Shown: in pieces, positions 15,001-26,345 of the stretch | How positions within the stretch are numbered: the first letter of the stretch is position 1 | How the letters are laid out: every line of letters starts with the position of its first letter | From: Cantharellus purpuraceus | Taxonomy: Eukaryota > Basidiomycota > Agaricomycetes > Cantharellales > Hydnaceae | NCBI GenBank assembly: GCA_025174535.1 | Contig: JALBUN010000045.1 | Location: 2,108,001 to 2,172,000, forward strand | DNA length: 64,000 nt | Direction of reading: 5' to 3' | Position numbers and translations under genes: made by a program | Notes under the pieces: model-generated | Database searches by the model: none | What the model saw: the letters and a program-made list of their open reading frames with translations, nothing else | Told to the model about the DNA's origin: nothing

Positions 15001-18000
15001 ATTTGCTGTACAGGAGAAAACAACAGTGGAGACGTGGTCGCCCAATAGCTAGAAAATGTCAATACTGGGACTTGATCAGACAAATCGTAACCCACTTTGT
15101 CATAGCACATCAATGTAGAAAAACCTGGCGTTCCCATCCCGTGTAGAGTCCTGATCATTTGGACACAGTAATCGGCGTCCATCGGCGAGATCAACGAACG
15201 TGGATGAATGCAATACTGAATAATTTGAGTTGCCAAATCCGCTCGGTCTGAAGTCCCGATTGCATTGTTAATAACCGACATGCAGGATAAGCAAGACCTT
15301 ACCGGTAACGAGAAACCAATGCGATTTCTCGCGTTGTAACCGCTTGATTGTGAACTCTCGTGCAATGATGTGATCTCTCATCTCTCTTGATAGTGAGTCG
15401 ATTGTGCTATTGAGTCTCTCTCGCCTCGCCTTGTTGGCCGATACATCCTTTAGGGCTAGAATGCTGTCGTTGGCTTCCTTGCTAAGTGTGCGTAGACGCG
15501 TGTTTTCTTGATCATAACGACTGAATGGAGGATTGATATCGTACAGGGACATCTGCCAAAAGGCGACGTAGAATGCGGGCCTAAACAGTGTTGTGAGTTG
15601 ACTAACGATTTGCTTTTGTTGACTGCACGCACCCGAGACCTTGAGCAACCTTTGGTGGCAGAACCCTTCCTACATCTGCGATGAGAGGCTCTAGCATTGG
15701 CAGCCATGGTGTGTCGGTCTGCAAATTGACGTCTCAAAACTCAGAACCATATCAAGACAAGTAAAGACACAAACCTCCATAGGAGTTCCAGAGTTGCTCA
15801 CCATTGCAGTTGCTGGGCTCTCTTCTCTTGGAAGATCAGAGTTGGCTAGGGCGGGTGACTGGTCCTGAGTCTTCTTTTGCTGAAGGATCTTAGCTTTCAA
15901 TCGCTTTTCAGCCTCAGTAGCATCCGCCAATTTGTTGGCATCATTTTTCTCTTGCAATGAGAGCGCATGAGCCTGCAAGAAGTCAATCAAATGTAACAAA
16001 GACATCAAGAAACCCGCTGACAAATATTGCTGCATGAAGGCCAGGACGATATATCTCCATTGCTGTGGGCAAGTCGATTTCATATACGCAGCAGAGATCG
16101 TACACTGAGGGTAAGAGAGACGCATATGCCTCGGGAGAAAGAAGCGATGACAGCAATTCGATGTACTGGAACAAATTTCCTTGCACCTGGTGTGGACCAG
16201 GTGCATGAGCCCGTTGTATCAGGATGAAACAAAAACAGGCCACTTACCGCGTCATATGAACTGGCAATTGACTTGAGATGCTCCTCTGGCGTTGAAAATA
16301 CGCATGTTTGACGATGTTGCGCGATAAGGACTAGTAAGGGCAACATCAAGTCTGAGGATTGCAGCGAACTTATGATCCTTTCGCGAGACTTGACAGACAC
16401 TTGAGGTCGGTCCTCTAAAGCGCCCCGCTCCTCAGATGCAACAGCCTCAATACGCAAGGTCGGTCCACCACCCATAGCAAGGATCTGGGAATCAGTTGCC
16501 GTCGCTAAGGGCTTGATACCCGTCATGCGATAGATCAGCTCCTGAAGGACGATTAACTCGTTAGATTGATTATTGCGTAGCTGGTGTGCAACATATTTCA
16601 AGATGTGTTCCGGATCCATGAGTGTGTACTTCTTGTGTACTGCGCCGGTGAAGGCCGCAAGACCTGTGTCGAACTTAAGGGGATAGCGTGGCGATGGAGG
16701 TGATATAGGGACTAACTTTGCAACCAGAGCGACGCATTGGTACCGTCATCCTTTACCCGCTGCTTCGAGGGATCAGTGAAAGCATCCATCAAGATGTATG
16801 AAAGGACATCGAAACCCATATTAATGACATAGCGAAATGCATCGATGATCGTCGCCGCCATGTTCTCGTAAGATTCCACCTGCTTGATGATATTCGTGAA
16901 GACAATGCAAGGATTTGAGTAACATAACTTGGCTATGTTACGTGACATTTGCGATACATTCTTGGTGGAAAGGCGGCGTAGTACACCCTTCGCCTCTCTG
17001 TCGGCTTCCACGAAAGTAACACGCATTTCTGGATGCTTTTTGTATAGGCTTTGCTTCCACTCGCCATAGAGGGACCAACGAGTCTGGACGTCTAAATGTC
17101 GAACAACCCCCATCCAGACCTCCACGGAGCATACGGCATTGGATCGCTGGAGAGATATTGTGGGCAACAGAAACTCCCGTGTTATCCTTACCCAGAGGGA
17201 TTTCACCCCCTCCGAAACCGTCTATGCAGGGCCAAAATAATTTTCATAAGAACCGAGCAAAACTTAAACTTTTACGTACCGCAGCCGTGAGTTGCAATCT
17301 TCCGACTCTGCATAACTCCGTGACAAATGCAAAATCTCTGGCGACCTGTACCCCTAAAAATCCGAGCAAAGGGACTAGCACATCTTCTACATCTGAATGC
17401 TCGGCGCAGCGAGGAATTAAGACATCCCATGGAGGGTAGAAGAAGATGAACTCGGAGGACGCGGTGTTCGGAGGAAGTGGCGCCAAAAGCGTCAAAACTC
17501 GTTTTCGCGATGGAGGTTGTACGAGTCCATTGGCACCGTATCTGAGGCGAGGCGTTGTATTGCTGTGCACAAGAGCTGAATTTGCATGGAACGTTGTTTC
17601 GTACAAGGGTTGCAACGAGACACGTAGCACTCGCAGAAAGAGATCGGCCACTTGTGGGTACGCAGCAGTCATCCAAGGGAATTTGGTGAGAATAGCTATG
17701 GAAGGTCTGATGGCCCCTAAAGAGAGGAGTGCTGTCAAAACTTCTAGTTTCTGATTCGGTGCCTCTTTCTTCTCCACGCTTGGCTTCTTCGTATCGGCTC
17801 CAGCGGGTCGGGACCGAGAAGAACCATTGGCAGCACTATCGTCTGTGAGTGGAGCAGCAACTGCCAGTGCGCTGACTTTGGCTGCTGCTACACGGTCAGA
17901 TATACTGTCCTTGTAACGCTGATGATGCACGCATTCCATGTCCCCATCGGATGGAGAGAGCTAAAGCTTGAAGTGAGTATATGCTAGAAACCAAAAGAAA

Positions 18001-19583
18001 TTGTCGATGCTGACGTGGGGGTAAAGATCCTCGAGAGTGATAATACCCTCCCTGATCAGAAGAGCTGCCGTTATATACAACGTCTTCGGAGTGCTCTCAA
18101 TGACATCTTGTGCCTATACCATTGATATGAGTATGGAAGTAAAATGACAAGCATACACACGAACCTGGTAGTGTACAAACTTGAAACCTAAAACTTCGGC
18201 ACAAACTTGGGCTTTGCTGGCATTTCGAGGCTTGCTAAACCTTTCGCCTTCAGCGATCGTTAATACTTCATCGAGGGTCTTCCCTTTATATCGACTCCTC
18301 TTCTCGTCCATATCCATACTAGAAGCATTAGCCTCGTGTAGTTGTGTTCGATGCCAAGTGGAGGCCTTCAATATAGCCAAAAAAAAGGAGTAATGGGTAG
18401 TGATATGGGTGGTCAATACATCAAGGATTATGTCCAGCGCACGACTAGGGTCCAAATCGAAATATCCTATGAGGCCAACGATCTTTTCCCAAGCAGCACG
18501 TGCTCGAGCCTCAATTATCGATGAACTTTCTGTGGGAAGAGCTGTGGAAGATGAATGGGGTGCACCTATGCTCTGAATGAGTTCCGTGGAAAGCTTAGTG
18601 TAACCTTCGGACTGTTCGCGAAGCAGATTGAACTTGTTTTGCTTGTAACTAAACAAAAATGAAAACGTCAATGACCCTAGAAATGTCATCAAGATAAATA
18701 AGCATACAAAAGACCTGTCCGCATGCGGATCTCCTTTTTGGTCATGACCTGACCATCAGCTATAAGGCTAACCGCAGCAAGAGTTGACGTGTCTAATCTT
18801 TCTCTGCAAATGCGTGCTTCAACGATGCGCTTGCGCTACGAAGACGTTGACTATATATCTCTAGTATGTATAGTAAGACAATGGCTTACCAGCAATTGTA
18901 TTAGGAAATCGTATAGGACTTCCTTGCTGGATTCAGCACGTCGCTTCCGCTCCACGATAGATACGGAAATGCTGGAGTCATGTGGGTGTTGCTTTGTAGC
19001 TGATGGACCCTTTGTCTCGCCATCTTTTTGTATTTCATTCTTTTCCGATCCAGCATTGAGCCCAGCCTTGGCGGCCGAAAGATGCTCCTCCACTTGCGTC
19101 TCTACAGACCAGTAGACATCGACGAGAAGTTCACCAATAACCGCTTCTGGTCGTGGCTTGGAACTTGGCGCCGAGTCTGATGACGATGGGAGAGTCTCAA
19201 GCAGCCTTTGAAAGAAAGCCACAAGTTGGGGTGTGGCAATGGGTTCATCTACGAAAAGCTCCAAGAGCGATTGAACCAAGCTATGGAATGCGGCCGTCAG
19301 AGTATTCGGGGAGTTCGTGTCATATTTTGCGGCATCCGATAAGTGAGGTTTGAGGAATGCAACACTGTGGCGCAGGAGTTCAGATTTCAGGATGGGGACG
19401 GAACTGAAAGTATTCACCAATTCTGTTCTCCATCTTGAGTCCAGCTCAATACGAAGCTCCTCACTGTGGCGATAACTGTAGCAAAGTGAGATGACGCCTT
19501 CATCGAGCGGCCAAGGAAGCTGGTCAACGAGTGTGGTCTGTCGAAGAAATAGGCGCCAGCGGCTGTTGAAATGGCACGTTGTC
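12039..19583 (-). CDS. THO2: THO complex subunit 2
   Basis: Scaffold of the THO/TREX complex that couples transcription to mRNA packaging and export. Conserved stretches on the minus strand include FYKQNKFNLLREQSEGYTKL (about 18690-18600), the segment near 18450-18410 with GYFDLDPSRALDI, MTGIKPLATATDSQI (about 16530) and GGGPTLRIEA (about 16470). The basic, disordered C-terminus is rich in RD/RE/RS dipeptides (13000-13960) and closes with QPPKRLRINR before TGA at 12039-12041. A long multi-exon gene, it is the largest in the window. The 5' end is uncertain: the first recognisable coding exon opens near 19583 behind a splice-acceptor-like TTTAG, and I could not place the ATG exon. Confidence 0.85.
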
Positions 19584-20386
19584 TAAATTGCGTCTCACGA
19601 TCTCCGTCCCTTATTAATTGCCAACCAGCATATAGCTACTGCAGTATCCTACAGCAGCGGATCAAGAACCTACTATGCTTCTATGTATAGTTGATACGGA
19701 GAACTTCTTCCAATTACTGACCTGGACCAGGGAACAGATTCGGTCGACCTCTTTGCGCTAGTACTGCACACGCACCAGCAAGGATGATCATATCAACTTA
19801 TGGTAGCCATGCCTGTCACAGCAGACAACTTGAGCAGCATACCTTTTACGGGTTTAGGGCTTGTCTGTGTGACATGAGTAGTTGGCGCTAGACTCCAGTA
19901 GGTTGAAGGAACAGGAAGGAACTCTGTCCCACCCTTCGTGTAAACTTTCTTCGACCCAGCCGCATAATGTAGAGCCGGAAGGAATGAAATGCTTGACACC
20001 TACCGTGACGGCTGATGTGGATGGCCTTACACTGTTTGAAATGTTTACAACGGTGAGGTGTGTATCACTTTGCAACGGAAGCCTTCATGACCCGAAGTTA
20101 CGGATATCAGGAAATATTCAACCATTAGGTATTGAGTATGTAATCGTCGGACGTACCCGACTATTGCAACTCAGCAGCTCCTAGATTGCCCCGACTTAAC
20201 AAGAGTTCCTTGCACGACGAAGCCCAGTGAGTATTGTGTTACTGTGGTGTTTAGATGCGTGGAAGACACCGCTGTTGCTCTCACTCGTTCAGTACCATTC
20301 TGTTTGACCAAAATTGAATGGATTCGTCCTCTCGGATGCAGATGTACTCACCTTAGGTTGTAATTCACAGGCGCATCGTCATCATA
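19584..20386. other. Intergenic stretch with a possible small unassigned gene
   Basis: This lies between the first recognised THO2 exon and RPS7. On the minus strand an open stretch near 19930-19840 reads VYTKGGTEFLPVPSTYW. With one plausible intron it could continue to RGRPNLFPGPGQ and a TAA near 19733. I do not recognise the family and could not place its start, so it is only a candidate small gene. The part next to 20386 should contain the RPS7 promoter and possibly 5' UTR. The missing THO2 start exon may also lie here. Confidence 0.3.
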
Positions 20387-21085
20387 ATGTCCGTTCAAAA
20401 CAAAATCCTTCGCACTGCGAATGCTCCTGTTGGGCAGCCTGATGAGACTGAGACGAGCGTAGCCCAGGCTCTGTTGGACTTGGAAAACAACGTGCCTGAG
20501 CTTAGGGCGGAATTGCGACCGCTACAGATTTCTGCTGCTCGAGAGGTGGATGTCAAGGGAGGGAAAAAGGCAATCGTGGTGTTCGTGCCCGTACCACAGC
20601 AAAAGGCTTTCCGGAAAGTACAGGCCAGGTGAGAGAGTTGAAATATTAATGTGATCGATGGCTCATGGTTATACTCAGGTTGACCCGCGAGCTAGAGAAA
20701 AAGTTCTCGGATCGGCATGTCGTTTTCATTGCTCAGCGCCGGATGCTACGCAAGCCCACCCGGACATCGCGTGTCAAGCAAAAGAGGCCACGCAGCCGTA
20801 CGTTGACAAATGTTCACGAGCGGATTCTTGAGGATCTTGTGTTCCCCACTGAGATCACTGGCAAGAGGACGCGTGTTGGTGTTGATGGAGCAAAACTCCT
20901 GAGGGTGTAAGCACTTCACTATTAACTTGGAAGGTAACGCTCATGACCCTTTCCCCTTCTTTAGCTTTCTCGATTCTAAAGATGCAACATCCCTCGAGTA
21001 CAAATTGGACTCGTTTTCTTCGGTATACCGTCGCCTTACAGGCAAGGATGTTGTTTTCGAGTTCCCAGTGACGGCGTCAGAGTAG
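20387..21085 (+). CDS. RPS7: 40S ribosomal protein S7 (eS7)
   Basis: Structural protein of the small cytosolic ribosomal subunit. Three exons fit exactly: 20387-20628, 20679-20906 and 20965-21085, giving 196 residues, the usual family length. Family stretches include [31 protein letters not shown], the [20 protein letters not shown] segment, and the ending [15 protein letters not shown]. Splice borders are CAG|GTGAGA with TCAG, and GTGTAAGC with TTTAG. TAG is at 21083-21085. An ATG with the MSVQNKI opening sets the start. Confidence 0.95.
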
Positions 21086-21301
21086 GGACTAAGAGTTTAA
21101 TCTATGTGCTTATGAGGCTACCTCGTGCAAATTACATACATGCACTTCTGATTAAAAAGACCCTTTTATGCGCCCCGATTTCTCTAGCAATTAGTATTAG
21201 ATCTCTCCTGTGACTCACGTGACATCACGCCCCCTCCTTCCCCCCCTAAGTCTTCAGTTATGCCCCCGTTGTAGCTATCTCCTGCAACGTCCATTTGCTT
21301 C

Positions 21302-22724
21302 ATGTCCTACGCAATAACAGACCCTTATGTGGCTCATTCAGATAGCCGGTCAGTGGACTGCAAAGTGGTGTTGATGGGTAATACAGGTATGCTTGAAATG
21401 GCTGGGACGCGTCTCGGTGCCACCGAACAAAAAATCAAACTAACGCTTACAAAAGGTGTAGGAAAGACGAGCCTTCTTCAAAGGTATACGCGGAACACAT
21501 TCGACCCGGTGACGACGCTATCAACGACCGGAGCTCTTTTTGTCACGAAGAAAGTGTACGTGGATGGTCTGAAGGTGAGCCCGGCTTGTTGCATTTTCCT
21601 CCGAACCAGCTCCTGACTCACTAGGAAGGTGAGACTTCAATTATGGGATACAGCGGGACAGGAGAGGTTTAGAAGTATGGTGCGTATGTCGGTTTATTCC
21701 CAGTGTAAGTGTGTTAAGCTTCAAGCGTCTTTAGGCTCCAATGTATTACCGTGGCGCAAATGCAGCGCTCTTACTTTATGACATCACGAATGCGTCCACT
21801 TTTGAGGATGTAAAGGGCTGGCTTGAAGGTGCGAAGATCATTAACTTAGTTCCGGGAAGGGGAAGTGGCTTAGCACACGATCAGAGCTCAAGAAAAACGC
21901 AACCAATGATTTGATTATCTATATTGTCGGGTCAAAAGCAGATCTTGTTCATCATCGCCAAGTCACAGAAGACCGCGCCCGTCTGTCGTTGCACACTTGG
22001 TTTCCCCCACCACGCGCTCCAACACCTTCCCCACCTCCGGAGCCAGAATCTCTATCCACTTTCTCATATATACGCCCGCGTTTCACGTCTTTAACATCTT
22101 CCCGCTCCGTTCCATTTTCCTCTTCTTTTTCCAAGTTCCCAGCTGCCACAGTATCGCCTCCTACCGTCGAGCCGACACCTCGAGCTACTGAGCTTAAACG
22201 CTCCCAGACTGGTGTGTCCTATGGGCGAGCCAATGGACTTCCCATCCAACGTCATAATACCATCACACCGTCGATTCCTGCTTCTTCTACTACAACCTCC
22301 CTGGTTGATAGTCAGTCACAATCTCGTTTCGCTTCTCCTTTGTCAGGGCGCATGGGCGGGTACCAACGCATCCAAGATCAGAGACATGGGGAAGTTGAAG
22401 AAGAAGAGGATAATGAGTGTTCATGGGGTCTGGAAAAAGATATGAAGCTTTTTGAGGTATCCGCTAAAGATGACCGAGGTTTGCCAAACCATTATGGACT
22501 ATCTTGTACACGAGTCTCACGATATTGTTATAGGCGTGCATCTTTTGTTCGATTCTCTCATCGCAGCTATCATTGCAAAGCGGTCTGTCATACGTGAACG
22601 GGAGTGGCAGCAGCGGGACAGCATTATTCTGAAGGACCCTGTCACACCAGCGTGGGGTGTTGTTGCGGACGAAGAGGCAGCTCGGCAACGAGATGCCATT
22701 CGTGGTGTTTGCTGCACGTCGTAA
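21302..22724 (+). CDS. Rab-family small GTPase with a long insert between G4 and G5
   Basis: Ras-superfamily membrane-traffic GTPase. The P-loop reads GNTG then, across an intron, VGKTS. Switch I region is TTLSTTGALF, the G3 motif WDTAGQERFRSM, G4 GSKAD and G5 SAKDDRG. The last exon, joined across an intron at 22469-22532, ends in CCTS at TAA 22722-22724, a two-cysteine geranylgeranylation signal. Between G4 and G5 there is an insert of about 140 residues rich in Pro, Ser and Arg (about 22000-22435), while ordinary Rabs have around 30 residues there. I assign it to the Rab family from the G motifs and double cysteine; the subfamily is not clear, with Rab5/Rab21-like features only suggestive. 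Confidence 0.85.
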
Positions 22725-23304
22725 ACAGCGCCGTTTCATCCTGCATTTTGTTTCGTCTCTTTCTCGGTGACCCAACTCAAACCATCCTGTCCATATATAC
22801 CAGGAGGGCACAACATTACATCCCCACCTTTTACCCCTCCCCCAATAGATTCCACAGCCTCATACCAGATTATTGTTTCGAATTTTAGCCAGCTACACAT
22901 CCTTTCATGTCCCGTACTCGTATTATCGCCAGCTGTCTTGTTTTTCTATTAACTTGGTCTCGGATACTCTACATACCTCCTGTCTTTTTTATGTATATGC
23001 ATATGCATATTCTGTCGAACTTTCTCCCATCCACACTTAGCATCCCCCTGGGTATGTTACGTCAAGAATGGCGTGCCTAGCTACCCGCGAAAGATAATTT
23101 ATATACAGGCTCAATATATCGAACGACATGTTTGATACATACATATTATACTATGAAACTAAGCAATGAACGTCCATGCGCTGATGTGGGGGAACACAGT
23201 AGGAGGATGGTCAGACATCATAGACAGAAGTAAACAGATCCTCAAGAACAATAAAAAGATGGTATTACAGCCAAGAAAAAGAGAGGTATAGATCTCCATA
23301 TCTT
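22725..23304. other. Convergent intergenic region, no gene seen
   Basis: This lies between the 3' ends of the Rab gene (+) and the BEM1-like gene (-). It is T-rich, with a short alternating ATGCATAT stretch near 22990-23010, and should hold both 3' UTRs. No open frame with recognisable content was found on either strand. Confidence 0.6.
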
Positions 23305-25378
23305 TCACGAAGCATATAGTACGTGCTTGTCGGAGTGGTCCAACCACTCCCGAAGGGAATAATCATCTTGCAAGTCCGCAAATGCACCGGTGATGCTACT
23401 TCGGTAACTGACGGCATGGATCTCGTCACCGAGACGCTCACGAACCTTTTCCATGAGTTGCATGTGCGAGACGCGCGGGTTCACGCGTATTGCGATCAAG
23501 TCGTCTGTTCGGCGGTGGAAAATCTTAATTTTCAAAAACGCCGTTTGGGGATTAGTGGCCGAGATAGAAGGGTTTGAACGGATAGTGCTGGTTTGTCGCG
23601 ATGACGAGGGAACTTGACCACCGTCGGAGAGAGGAGTGCTATCTGTGCGACGGTAGTATTGACTTGTTCCTTCCCGAGGGGAAGGACCTGGGTGCGGAGA
23701 CACACCTCGAGAGAGTGAAAGGGAGGCGGTCGAGCCTGAACGAGCATGCGCATGGAGGCCATTTCGACTGGGAACACGTTCTGTAGGGCGATACTCGTAG
23801 TCGCCAGACCGTCCATATTCTTCCTCGTACCGGGAATCATCACTGAGTCTATTCTTGCTATTGGCCAATGACATAGACCCGATACCGTTTCTGACTTCTT
23901 CGTAATCCTGATAGCGGTTTTGATCTTGGTATCGCTGTGGTAGAGTACTTTGTGCGTCCATAACAGAGGTAGGTTGAATTATCGTTTCGACGTCACCTGG
24001 CTTTGACGAAAAAAAAATTCGGACAAGTGAATGCCGAAGAACATGCTCAGCATTGATCTCTCTGAGGGCACAGAGTTGTCTCAGGTAATCATCCAATTCT
24101 TCTCGCCTCAAGGAAGTGACTACGTCATCAACTTGGGTCACAGGACCTGGCATGTATGGTAGTATTCGCGTTGGTTCAGTCTCTGTTGGACCACCCTCAG
24201 ACTGGGGAGAAGGAGGGCCATTCTCGCGGCCAGCTTCGACAGGGAATGCGTCCAGCAAAGCGATCTGGAAGTCGTAGAAATCATCATACACGCGGAAGAG
24301 GACAAGTTGATGTGCAGGTGGCACCGCGGATGATGATGGATCCTCAGGCTGGTAGATGGCGTTAATTCGGAACCAGTACTCGTCATTTTCAAAATGATAA
24401 TCCACAACTTCGGCAGAAATCAAAATACCAGGAGGAAGAATATTAGGGTCTTGCATAGATATTGGGGTCGGAGGTCGGTCTTCTGGCAGTGGCTCCATTG
24501 GAACAGGAGGTCGAGTGATAGCAGTTGTGGGAGGTGTCTGAAGACCATATATAGGCTTTGATTGAGGCGGGGGAGGTATCTGTTGACTGCCCTGGGCCGT
24601 GGATTTATCGTCGAGTACCCCGAGTGAGATGCTCGACTGTTTATACTCGTGCATGGCTCGCTTCCAATCTTCTACTTTTGGAAGCTCACCTCGCGCCATG
24701 ATGCCAGACACGTCGGAAAGAGGCATATTTGTGGCGGGATCCCGCAGCTCAACAAAAGAGACTGGGATGAGGCCGGGTCGACCTAGCCTGCCAATCGGCT
24801 TTGCCACAAACCATTCCTCGTTTGACTGAGCAACAACAGTGATTGGATCACCTGCTTTTGCATCAAGTTCGTCCGTACGTTCAGCAGTGAAGTCATGGAG
24901 AACAACGGCATAAAATGTTTGCTGCCTTGGTGATGGTCCAGAACGAACTGGCGTAGACCGGGGAGACGAGACCGCACTTGCGGTAGCTGCAGTAGGTGAT
25001 ATGGCACGAGCTCTAGGGGGCGAGATTGTGAGATTAATTGGTGCCACAGAGCTGTGAAAGCGCTTACACTGCGTTGGCCTTGTGGAACTCTTCGAAACAA
25101 GCCTTTGGGACAAGACCTCGGGCTCCAGATACAGGATTGTGAGCTTCATACCAGCCCTGTCCACCTGAGACCTCGGAAACAACGTAGAAGAAATCGCCCT
25201 TGGAGAAGCCAAGCTCCTGAGGAGCTTGTGGCCGGTATGGTTGCAAAGCACGGATGACCTTTTTTGGAGGGAGAATGGCAGATGACGGTTTGTGCAAGGG
25301 GGGAAGCGCAACTGGAGGTGATATTGGGGGGGCATTTGGCTGGTCTTTAGCATTAAGGGAGCGACGAAGAGATTTCAT
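23305..25378 (-). CDS. BEM1: BEM1/Scd2-like polarity scaffold (SH3-SH3-PX-PB1)
   Basis: Adaptor linking Cdc42, its exchange factor Cdc24 and PAK kinase at sites of polarised growth. From ATG 25376-25378 the first SH3 domain reads KKVIRALQPYRPQAP through GARGLVPKACFEEF. A predicted 55-base intron (GTAAGC...CCCTAG, about 25065-25010) shifts the frame. The second SH3 follows, with TFYAVVLHDFTAERTDELD to PGLIPVSFVEL. A PX domain spans about 24430-24000, with DYHFENDEYWFRINAIY and LFRVYDDFYDFQ. A serine-rich linker leads to a C-terminal PB1 domain, LKIKIFHRRTDDLIAIRV to YSLREWLDHSDKHVLYAS, with TGA at 23305-23307. All four domains are in the order known for Bem1. Confidence 0.92.
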
Positions 25379-26345
25379 GGGAGAAGGATGGTCGTGGTAG
25401 GAACTGAGTTTCGGTGACTAGCGATGGCACAACCAACAAACGCGTTTAGGCGCCCATCATTGTCCACCGATCCGAAACAGCAGCCATATATTTGCCCCGG
25501 ACTTCTTCCCTGACGTTAGTCAGAACGCCTGCGCTGCGCAACTTTCAGGCAACTACTAATCCTACTACTAATGGTTGGACTGCTCAAACAGCACCTGCGT
25601 TGGCAGCTATGGCAGCATGAGCGAGCACTGCCTTCCAATAACAAACAATAGCCCTTTGGCGTTCCCGGGCGTCGATCTTCCAGCATTGTCCATGAGGCGT
25701 ATTGTCCACATACAGCACGGGTGCCATTTTCAAACCACCCATGAAGGCTGCCTCATGGATGTCGGTGAAAATCTCTCCGCTCGGCTGAAACTTGATCTTC
25801 TGCAAGCACCCGACGTCTAATTTGACCGCAAATCTAGAGACTGTAACTATGCCATGACTACGACTGATCCACACCACTCAATCTCTAATGTCTCGGAAAT
25901 ATAGCCGGCATCCGTCTTATTTTGTTTCGCTATGTGGAGCTGGAAGGGAGAAGAACCCTTGCACGCCACTGTGTCCCGCGCATTTGCCCCTTATCTACAC
26001 ACTAACGCCAGTCCCGCGCCCAAGTCACTACAAGGTGCACTGAACTGTTTGCAAGGCCCTGGCGTAACAGCCATCCTGCTGCGTTAGTAGTATCCAAACA
26101 CATACATGACAACAGAGTCAGATCTGTGTACTGTGCGGCATATTGAAGTAGTCCCTCTGGAACTGTGGCCTTTCCACCATTAGATGCTGTATACAAAGAC
26201 CGTTATCAGGCAATATTTTGGGAGTGTGCAGGAGAGCACACGATGACTACGTGCCACAGACGCCCATGAGTGTACACTTCGTCAAGCACTAATACCAACT
26301 GTCCACTAGTCGCTTCTAGCTACAAGGTCGCCAGCTTCGCCAGCC
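25379..26345. other. Divergent intergenic region, no confident gene
   Basis: About 970 bases between the start codons of BEM1 (-) and NOT3 (+); it should contain both promoters. A minus-strand open stretch at 25820-25563 (including EIFTDIHEAAFMGG) and a plus-strand stretch ending AQTAPALAAMAA near 25617 are open, but they lack a clear start and family. I do not call either a gene. Confidence 0.5.

Noticed and set aside
25584..25877. Minus-strand 97-codon frame between BEM1 and NOT3
   Set aside because: It lacks an ATG at a sensible place and resembles no family I know; kept only as a remark in the intergenic entry.
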